A DNA stretch of 11,480 bases from Phoronis ovalis (taxonomy: Eukaryota; Phoronida; Phoronidae), in assembly GCA_028565635.1 (NCBI GenBank), contig JAOXYB010052835.1, positions 1 to 11,480 on the forward strand, in the 5' to 3' direction. Positions within the stretch are counted from its first letter, which is position 1. Each line of letters opens with the position of its first letter. Position numbers and translations under genes: made by a program. Below are positions 5,970-11,480 of the stretch, piece after piece. Below the pieces are notes generated by a model. The model saw nothing but the letters and a program-made list of their open reading frames with translations. It was not told the DNA's origin and made no database searches.

Positions 5970-8900
5970 GTAACTAAACCAATGCGTGTGAGAGGGGGTC
6001 CCAATAGGTCCCATTACTTCAGAATCTTCGTCTACATGTTTTACAGGAAACCAGTGATCTTTACTACAATAGTTATGCAACTCTTCCTTCCCCAGAATGC
6101 TATTGCCAATAACCTAGAAATACACAAAAATGTATATAAAGATATAAATTTTAACAGAAATTTTTTTTTTTGGTTTTCTCAAAACATTTTTATGGAATAC
6201 TAGTCTAGTTTCGTATTTCTGTAAAATATAATTTTTTCATTCCATTGAGTTGTCTCAATTACAACACAAAAGTAAACACTTAGGCTTGGCACACTGCCTT
6301 TTAATTATATCATTTGTTAACACTCACTAACCGTATGAAAACATGGGTCTACTACTTGTAAACATCTACTTGCAATGTGAACATTAATTTAGCTTCAGTA
6401 AAATTTAGCTATAATTAGATAGCAGGCATTGGTTTGTCCTGTGACGTGTTATGTCTTTCCTTATATGGGCAAGTGGAAGGTGATTGACTGAGCATTGTTA
6501 ACATTGTGTGAATGGAGTTGAAACCGCCGTTTTCACTTTGTTGTATGTGTTTTTCCATCACAGTCGAAAAAAGAAAGATTTTTTCATACTGCGCTTAAAT
6601 GTAGTCAATAACAAACTAAATTGAATGGTGGAAACAAAAAAATAGGTTACCGACTTACTTTTTGAGTTTTTTGAACTGTTATTTTAGGTCATTTTGCATT
6701 ATTTTCAATGGGAAATATGGCTAAAATCGCAATCGTAGTTTCATGGATTTTTTCCAAACTCATCTACCTTTTAAAGCTCCTTAAAATCTATCCAATAAAG
6801 TAAAAAATATACATGTTATCGAGCTTGTTTAAAAAATACTATCCGTGTTTATTGTTCACGAGTTGGTATGACGTCATTTTCGCAGGGTTTTTTTCTGTTT
6901 CTTCGAATTCTATAACGTTGTGTACTTAATGTGTATTTGCTTGTAAAAGTTAAAAATTCTTGTTTATTAATTTAAAATAAACAAATGTCGATTTCAAGTC
7001 TGAGCCGTAAATGATTTGAATGACTGAACGCTGGGGTATCCGTTTTCTTTTGAATGTTATTGCTTGTAGGCGACGCATCTGACTGTTGTATTTATTTTTG
7101 CAATTTGATTTTAATTGCTTATTTTTAGATCAGAACTATAAAAAAAACTATTTAATTAAAATAATGAGAGTAGGTGTGCTTAGAACACTGAGACGCAGAC
7201 CTATCTGTTCAGGGCCGTAAGACACTTTATCAAAAGGGGGGGTGCTTTTGTAGTGTTTTTAGAATAAATTAATGTTGTTTAGGTGTGTCGATTGTATAAA
7301 TTTTTACTCATGTATACTCCTGTTACAAATAATAAAGACACATTATATTTGTACGCAGATTACTTACTACTCAGAAAGATTAAAACTGGAGATTGTTTGC
7401 TAAATTATTCATACAAAATACTTTTATTGCAATAAAATACGAGATTTCTTTTGAGGAAAAAATAATAAAAATATTTGCTATCCGAATATTACTTTGTAAA
7501 TGTAGAAACTGACTGAAATGTGCGACATACATTTATTTCTACGCAAATTAGTTATTACTCAGAAATATTAAAACAGAAGATAGTTTTACTAAATTACTGA
7601 TACAAAATACTTTTATTGCAATAAAATATAAGGCTCCTTGAAGAAAAAAAAATCGTAAAAACACCTGTTATATGGATTTTATTTCGTAAATGTAGAAACT
7701 GACGGAAATGCGTGATATGTTTGCAAAAATCTTGCACTCCCAAGCAAATTTATTATTTTGTCTATTTTCACTTACTACCCAATCTTCGCTCAAGATGTTA
7801 TTATTGTATTATTTTAAATTATTAATTACACGTATGAACAGAAAAAATCATTAAATTGCCTAAAAAGTTGCAAAACTCATTTTAGTTAATGTATATAGTT
7901 GCGTTATATATGTAGTTGTGTTATATGGCACGAGGTCACAAATGGTGCAACCGCAGTGTTTGCGCAAAGGCTAACTGTAAATAGTGCAAAAACTTTAAAT
8001 TTATGATTTTTCTTTTTTTTTTCATTTTCGCACCTAACGCACCGCCAACCCCCCATCTCACGGGCCTGTTGTTGCTGTGGAATGTCATTTTGTCTCAAGA
8101 AATGTCTATGTCGCTCAATGTCTGCATATTACTACAAAACATGTTTTATATACTAAATATAATACGGTTACTATAAAATAATCATTTCGATTGCACATTG
8201 CAATTGTTTTAGGAATACTTTGTTTCAGTACACACTTGAAGGGAGTCTCGTATCAAATATGAAAGAATTATGAGCAACTATAGGACTACTTTGCTTTTCC
8301 TACATATGCATGATATCCAGGATATAAAGCTATCAAAACTAATTTCTGCTCCTGACCATACATGTTCTCGGTTGTGGTACATTGTTCCCTGTTGGACAGT
8401 TATTCTAGTAATTTCAAATGCTTTTTTATATAATATTCACCGTTGCCACCACAAATGTTGAAACAACTCTAGATTGCCCAACGGCTGTTTCTATTTGCAT
8501 GATCTCACTTGTTTTCCGTTATTGGATTTATATAGTGTCAAATTGACGAAGAGTAATGTATTTTTATTTTATAAAAAAAATTACGCTTATGCGCTAAAAC
8601 TTTGTGATTTAAACCTAGCGATTCGGGCTGAAAAACAAAAATAATCCTTAATAAACTTCAACCACTTTAAAGCAGTAAGCACCATTTTAAGCCAGTAACA
8701 TTGATAATTAATAAGGACGTAATAATAATAAAAAGTGCACGTTGTGACGTAAGAAATGACGTACTGATGGTGCGTGTGAATAACTGTGATGCTTATCCTT
8801 AACGCGGCGAGATCCGTTCGGGACAGGTTATTCGCACTTTACACTTTGAGTCGAATTTTAAGAGCACTTTATGTAATCAGCAAGGGGACCATTTTGGTTA

Positions 8901-10317
8901 ATTACAAAAAAATATGTCTAACACCTTTGCAGATACTAAGCCAAAATTTGTCCAAAAAAATAACTTCCAACTAGGAACTGTGTTGACTTTTCTAAGATTT
9001 TTTAAATATGTTTTAGTTCTGGCAGTTGAATTTTGGAAAGAAAGTCATAATTTATCATTTAAATGATACAGAATTTTAAAATCTGAGATACAGCTGTGGA
9101 TCCGGAGTTCTCTATTTGAAGTTAATCTTGGCCAAGTTTCAACTTTGTATCTACAGTGGTGTTGGACTTATATTTTTTTGAAGTTTACATTTTGAGAATC
9201 GCGCGTTTTTACCCAAAATGGTCTTCTAACTGATGATATAATCATGTGACAGATAAGTTAAGTAGATTTTCATAATCTTTTAGGTAATGTCTTTCTAAAA
9301 ATGTATACTTTTATTTGTCTATTTTTCTCATTAAACTGCCGAAAAATCGACTTAAATAAGTATACAGTGCAAATAACTGTCGCGAACGGGTCTAACCATC
9401 TTAAGATATCGCAAGAATTCGATTCTTTATATAGATTCAAGAACATTTATTAATCATGAGCTTATTAAAAAGCGAAACATATTGTAAATTGTCTTTTTAT
9501 TAAAGTAAACAAACCTGCTCGAAGAATATAATGAACTATGTTTCATCTCTAAAGTAAAAGCTTTTTTGAACCAATAAAAATCGATCGTTTATAGTTTTGC
9601 AGATCTTAACGATTGCACAAATATGCTCGTCTTAAATTTCGGAGAAGTGGAAACACAAATTATTTTAACAAACTTTGATGATTACTTCAATTGCAGGGAA
9701 GCAACAGGAGAGCTGATCTAGTAGATGTCCTTAAGAGTTATCTCATTGGTATTGAAGAGCCAAAGACAAATCCGTTCGTAAAGACGTGGCAGAACGCGCT
9801 CGGCGAAAGCGAAGTGAAAATAAGCCACGCCTTGCGAGAAGTTAAGCCACAACTGGAAAAAGAGTTCAGTATTGCGGCCGTCAAGGAAAATCTGCAACAG
9901 CGCAATTACCCGCTCCTCCCTGATAACATGACCAACTGTGTGCAAGTTGCCTTTAGCATTTGTAAAGCTGTGTGTCCAGAAGCAACAGTCACTGGGGTAT
10001 ATAGCACCGAATCTGTAATAGTTTTGGCTTTCACTGAAAGTTGTGAAATAGTAGTTCATCTGTGGAATAAGCATCGTAACGGTAAGCCAAAATGGTCAGA
10101 ATTAAAGGGTTTGGTATCTGTGCTTGCTAAGTACACCAGGGGAGTTGCTACTGCACACTCAGAAAAAGCAAACATGTTGCTTCAGAAAATTTGTAAAATG
10201 TGTGAAGAGAGTACCGACCAAGCAGCATTACTACTGAAACAGGAATTGAATAATCCAATGGTTACTGGTGCTGTTGCAGCTGGTATGAGAGCTCTAGGTA
10301 GACTCTTTTTTGGATAG
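5670..10317 (+). CDS. Two-exon orphan gene, 306-residue protein of unrecognised family
   Basis: Exon 1 (5670-5969) and exon 2 (9697-10317) join in phase 0 across a 3,727-base intron with consensus ends (CAG|GTAACT and TTGCAG|GGA) to give 306 residues. I do not recognise the family. Residues 1-100 look beta-rich, with VEIANIGTKVELVVVSC, four Cys and few charged runs. Residues 101-170 look helical and charged. Residues 195-222 contain two hydrophobic strand-like segments, the second being VIVLAF and EIVVHLW. Residues 235-282 look helical. Residues 287-306 end in a small-residue, hydrophobic tail (MVTGAVAAGMRALGRLFFG) that could bind membranes or pack as a helix. There is no signal peptide and no clear full-length transmembrane span, so a cytosolic protein is likely. 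An IRF-type promoter array suggests immune induction. Extra phase-0 exons inside the intron cannot be excluded. Confidence 0.75.
6869..6901. promoter_or_regulatory. Full CRE next to an IRF-type word in the intron
   Basis: The perfect palindrome TGACGTCA (6869-6876; ATF/CREB/Jun family site) lies 15 bases before TTTCTGTTTC (6892-6901), which is GAAACAGAAA on the minus strand. ATF/Jun plus IRF sites side by side recall cytokine enhancers such as that of vertebrate interferon beta, but here they sit in an intron and may belong to a repeat. Enhancer function is only inference. Confidence 0.3.
7210..7251 (+). repeat. Possible DNA-transposon end: CAGGGCCGTAAG followed by a G-run
   Basis: CAGGGCCGTAAG (from 7210) followed within about 25 bases by AAAAGGGGGGG resembles, as far as I remember, terminal sequences of some invertebrate DNA transposons that begin CAGGGCCG. 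The matching inverted end (CTTACGGCCCTG) is not present in the window, so at most a single end is left. CAAAAG and CTTTTG at 7232-7251 can form a six-base stem around the G-run. Confidence 0.25.
7336..7760 (+). repeat. Tandem duplication with a 188-190 bp unit, two copies plus a decayed third
   Basis: Copy 1 runs about 7353-7540 and copy 2 about 7541-7730. Matching landmarks are ACGCAGAT/ACGCAAAT (7353/7541), ACTCAGAAA.ATTAAAAC, ACAAAATACTTTTATTGC and TGTAGAAACTGAC.GAAATG (7501/7691). Offsets of 188 to 190 show small indels. The start of a third, weaker copy follows (AAGCAAATTTATTA near 7732), and copy 1 resembles the end of copy 2 upstream to about 7336. Each unit contains the 16-base perfect palindrome TTTTATTGCAATAAAA (7422-7437 and 7611-7626). 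Unit length and head-to-tail order are satellite-like. Confidence 0.85.
9053..9068. repeat. 16-base perfect palindrome
   Basis: TATCATTTAAATGATA reads the same on both strands and has no spacer. It could be a dimeric homeodomain-type site, the centre of a decayed inverted repeat, or chance in AT-rich DNA. The arms do not extend further. Confidence 0.45.
9195..9365 (+). repeat. Dispersed repeat, copy 2
   Basis: This is the second copy of the element at about 850-1020, in the same orientation, ending about 330 bases before the acceptor of the orphan gene exon 2. Blocks ATAATCATGTG (9238), CTAAAAATGTATACTTTT and CATTAAACTG are retained. Similarity fades to the left of about 9195, although weak likeness may extend to about 9160. 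Confidence 0.6.
9697..10317 (+). CDS. Orphan gene exon 2 (residues 101-306) and stop
   Basis: The exon follows a good acceptor (CTTCAATTGCAG) and runs 206 codons to TAG at 10315-10317. It is clearly richer in G+C than its flanks around 9780-9920, as real coding sequence would be. The frame remains open to the left only through TTG CAG, i.e. the acceptor, so no in-exon start is needed. Seven Cys residues are present (181, 189, 193, 216, 266, 269 and one near the strand segment region is absent, so six are certain). No zinc-finger spacing is convincing. The minus-strand frames 9718-10074 and 10182-10517 are shadows. Confidence 0.85.
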   Translation, partial: GSNRRADLVDVLKSYLIGIEEPKTNPFVKTWQNALGESEVKISHALREVKPQLEKEFSIAAVKENLQQRNYPLLPDNMTNCVQVAFSICKAVCPEATVTGVYSTESVIVLAFTESCEIVVHLWNKHRNGKPKWSELKGLVSVLAKYTRGVATAHSEKANMLLQKICKMCEESTDQAALLLKQELNNPMVTGAVAAGMRALGRLFFG

Positions 10318-10392
10318 TACTGTTGCGGTTTCCTTGTTGTATGGTAGGATAATATCTTGAGTTCTTTTTCGTGTTTTGTGATTAGAATGTAA

Positions 10393-10398
10393 AATAAA
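10393..10398 (+). terminator. Poly(A) signal of the orphan gene
   Basis: A canonical AATAAA lies 76 bases after the stop codon, followed by a T-rich stretch, so cleavage near 10410-10425 is likely and the 3' UTR would be about 100 bases. A second AATAAA at 10681-10686 could serve a longer transcript. Confidence 0.65.
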
Positions 10399-10425
10399 TT
10401 GTCTTGAAACTTTAATTTATTAAAC

Positions 10426-10778
10426 ATTTGCATTATCATGAGACTGCTCTGCAATGTAGCGGTATACACAAAGTAGTGTTTCACTGTTACATGTATACAT
10501 GTGTAGTATAGTATCATTTTTAGTAGCTAGAAGTGAGGTTTCACTATTTTTGTGTGTAAGTAATGTTACTGCTCTATTTGCCTTGTATTGAAAGTATAGA
10601 TGCGTACTTTTTGGCAAATCTTAAATATATATTTGGAAAAGTTATAGTTGTTACAGATATGCAGTTTCCAAAATATTTCCAATAAACATAAACAATGTAG
10701 GTTAGTTTAGCATGTGTCATTAAATATATCAAGTAATTTAAATTGTTACCTCATAGAAATTGTCTCATTAAGAGTTAG
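10426..10778. other. Spacer between the orphan gene and the LINE fragment
   Basis: I see no gene here. The sequence is AT-rich with a small ATGTATACATG palindrome near 10491-10501 and the alternative AATAAA at 10681. If the LINE copy were longer than I can see, its decayed palm domain would lie here, but no YADD-type reverse transcriptase active-site motif is readable. Confidence 0.5.
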
Positions 10779-11285
10779 ACTGCTAAAGTTTATCTAGGAA
10801 ACAATGTATTAGCTTTTTCTAGTGAAGAAAGGTACTTGGGGCATATATTTACTGGTGACTTAACTGGTAATAAAGATATTAAAAGGAGTACAATTTCTAT
10901 ATACAGTAAATATAATATCCTTATAAGGAAATTTAGTAAGTGCTCTAAGGAGGTGAACATTTTGTTATTCAGGACTTATTTTTCGGGTTTTTATTGTTGT
11001 TATGTATGGTTTAATTATCTCGTAAGTAATCATGGTGAATTCCACAAAATGAAAGTGGCTTTTAATAGGACTTTTAATAGACACCTTAGGAAGTTTAGTT
11101 GTTTTGATTCAGTTAGTGGCATGTGTGTAGCAAGTAGAGTAAATACCTTTGATTGTATATAAAGAAACAGGATTGCTGGTTTCATGTTCAGGCTTTCATC
11201 CTCAGACAATTATATTATTCATGCATGCTGCAATAACTTTTTTGAATCAAGTTGTTGGAGTCTATGGCGATCCAAGGTATACTGA
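10779..11285 (+). pseudogene. 5'-truncated LINE reverse transcriptase C-terminus with in-frame stop
   Basis: One frame, read through a stop, gives the classic tail of a non-LTR retrotransposon reverse transcriptase (thumb and following region). Motifs in order are VYLGNNVLAF, RYLGHIFTGDL, DIKRS...IYSKYNILIRKFSKCSKEV, LLFRTYFSGFYCC...WFNY, KVAFNRTFNRHLRKF, VNTFD, and after the stop at 11160-11162 RNRIAGFMFRLSSSDN and a final SLWRSKVY before TGA at 11283-11285. A stop (10776-10778) cuts the frame on the left, and the active-site palm and the endonuclease are missing, so the copy is dead. Truncation from the 5' side is the normal result of LINE integration. The clade looks CR1/L2/RTE/Nimb-like, but I cannot assign it. 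The 11159-11161 region is the only internal stop, so decay is modest. Confidence 0.85.
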
Positions 11286-11404
11286 TGTATTGTAGTTGTA
11301 CAATTGTATTATTTATATTGTCTCCTGTCTTTTTGATAAATTACTGTGACAGTGCTGTTAAAGCTTTAAAGCAGTTAATTTAATCAAATCTGTATAGTTT
11401 ACTA
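11286..11404 (+). other. Probable LINE 3' UTR
   Basis: AT-rich non-coding sequence follows the LINE stop, with TTGTA-type short repeats (11289-11311) of a kind often found near LINE 3' ends. No poly(A) tail or target-site duplication can be identified, so the exact end is unknown. Confidence 0.4.
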
Positions 11405-11480
11405 TCCCGGGGAGGGCACTTGGGTCAAATGGTGGGTCCACATGCGCGAACGAAAAATCGCGTGAAAAGGGTAGTCTTTT
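11405..11480. repeat. GC-rich block entering the right edge, likely another interspersed element
   Basis: Composition changes abruptly at CCCGGGGAGGG (about 11406-11416) and stays G+C-rich with CpGs (GCGCGAACGAAAAATCGCG) to the window end. From memory, CCCGGGGAGGG.ACTTGGGTCAA resembles short repeats common in some marine invertebrate genomes, but I cannot verify this. Only one end of the element is visible. Confidence 0.35.

Larger units (their letters stand above)
5970..9696 (+). other. 3.7 kb intron of the orphan gene
   Basis: This is AT-rich sequence without a convincing extra exon. The short frames at 8270-8461 and 8786-8974 lack splice-phase and motif support. It carries a tandem duplication (7336-7760), a dispersed repeat copy (9195-9365), a cAMP response element (6869-6876) next to an IRF-type word (6892-6901), a CArG box CCTTATATGG (6459-6468), a G-run hairpin (7232-7251), two TGACGTA words (8745-8752 and 8757-8764) and a 16-base palindrome (9053-9068). 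The load of repeats shows that the intron has grown by insertion. Confidence 0.65.

Noticed and set aside
5986-5999. AGAGGGGGTCC shared with TNF-like exon 3 (about 1962-1972)
   Set aside because: The match is about 11 bases with no flanking similarity; coincidence is the simplest reading.
8270-8461. 63-codon plus-strand frame as an extra exon of the orphan gene
   Set aside because: No phase-0 symmetric pair of splice sites and no recognisable motif; exons 1 and 2 already join in phase.
8493-8500. Second octamer ATGCAAAT (minus strand)
   Set aside because: An eight-base AT-rich word is expected by chance in a window this size and lies near no promoter.
8786-8974. 62-codon plus-strand frame as an extra exon
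   Set aside because: No convincing acceptor or donor in phase 0; the block looks like repeat-derived sequence.
1-11480. tRNA, rRNA, CRISPR array or bacterial operon signals
   Set aside because: I found no cloverleaf, rRNA core or regularly spaced repeat-spacer units, and the genes have introns.

Overview
This is animal nuclear DNA, not bacterial. It is AT-rich (roughly two thirds A+T by eye) and its two protein-coding genes are split by introns with GT..AG junctions. It also carries a decayed LINE and several short dispersed or tandem repeats. A TNF-superfamily ligand, IRF-type (interferon response factor) promoter sites and a CR1/L2/RTE-like LINE tail fit an invertebrate metazoan. A mollusc or another lophotrochozoan is my best guess, but no feature here settles the species.

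Layout. Positions 1-1297 hold no gene that I can support, only a dispersed repeat copy (about 850-1020) and the probable 3' UTR of the next gene. Positions 1298-3628, minus strand, hold a complete TNF-superfamily ligand gene. I reconstruct four coding exons (3628-3170, 2813-2777, 2053-1940, 1752-1298) whose phases join cleanly (0, 1, 1) into a 354-residue type II membrane protein. The second exon is a 37-base micro-exon. A TATA box and a Rel/NF-kB-like site lie just upstream, at 3728-3763. Positions 3629-5669 are the intergenic space between two divergently transcribed genes and include a GGTGAAT-rich patch at 5152-5290.

Positions 5670-10317, plus strand, hold a two-exon gene (5670-5969 and 9697-10317, joined in phase 0 across a 3.7 kb intron) for a 306-residue protein of a family I do not recognise. 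About 50 bases before its ATG is a triple GAAANN array on the minus strand, the layout of an interferon-stimulated response element. The long intron carries a 188-190 bp tandem duplication, a second copy of the dispersed repeat, a perfect cAMP response element and another IRF-type site. A poly(A) signal follows the gene at 10393. Positions 10779-11285 hold the 5'-truncated, stop-interrupted 3' end of a non-LTR retrotransposon reverse transcriptase, followed by its 3' UTR. A GC-rich block begins at about 11405 and runs off the window.

How the genes may relate: a TNF ligand with a possible Rel site sits head to head with an orphan gene carrying an IRF-type promoter array, which suggests an innate-immunity neighbourhood. 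This is inference from promoter motifs and neighbourhood; nothing in the orphan protein itself shows what it does.
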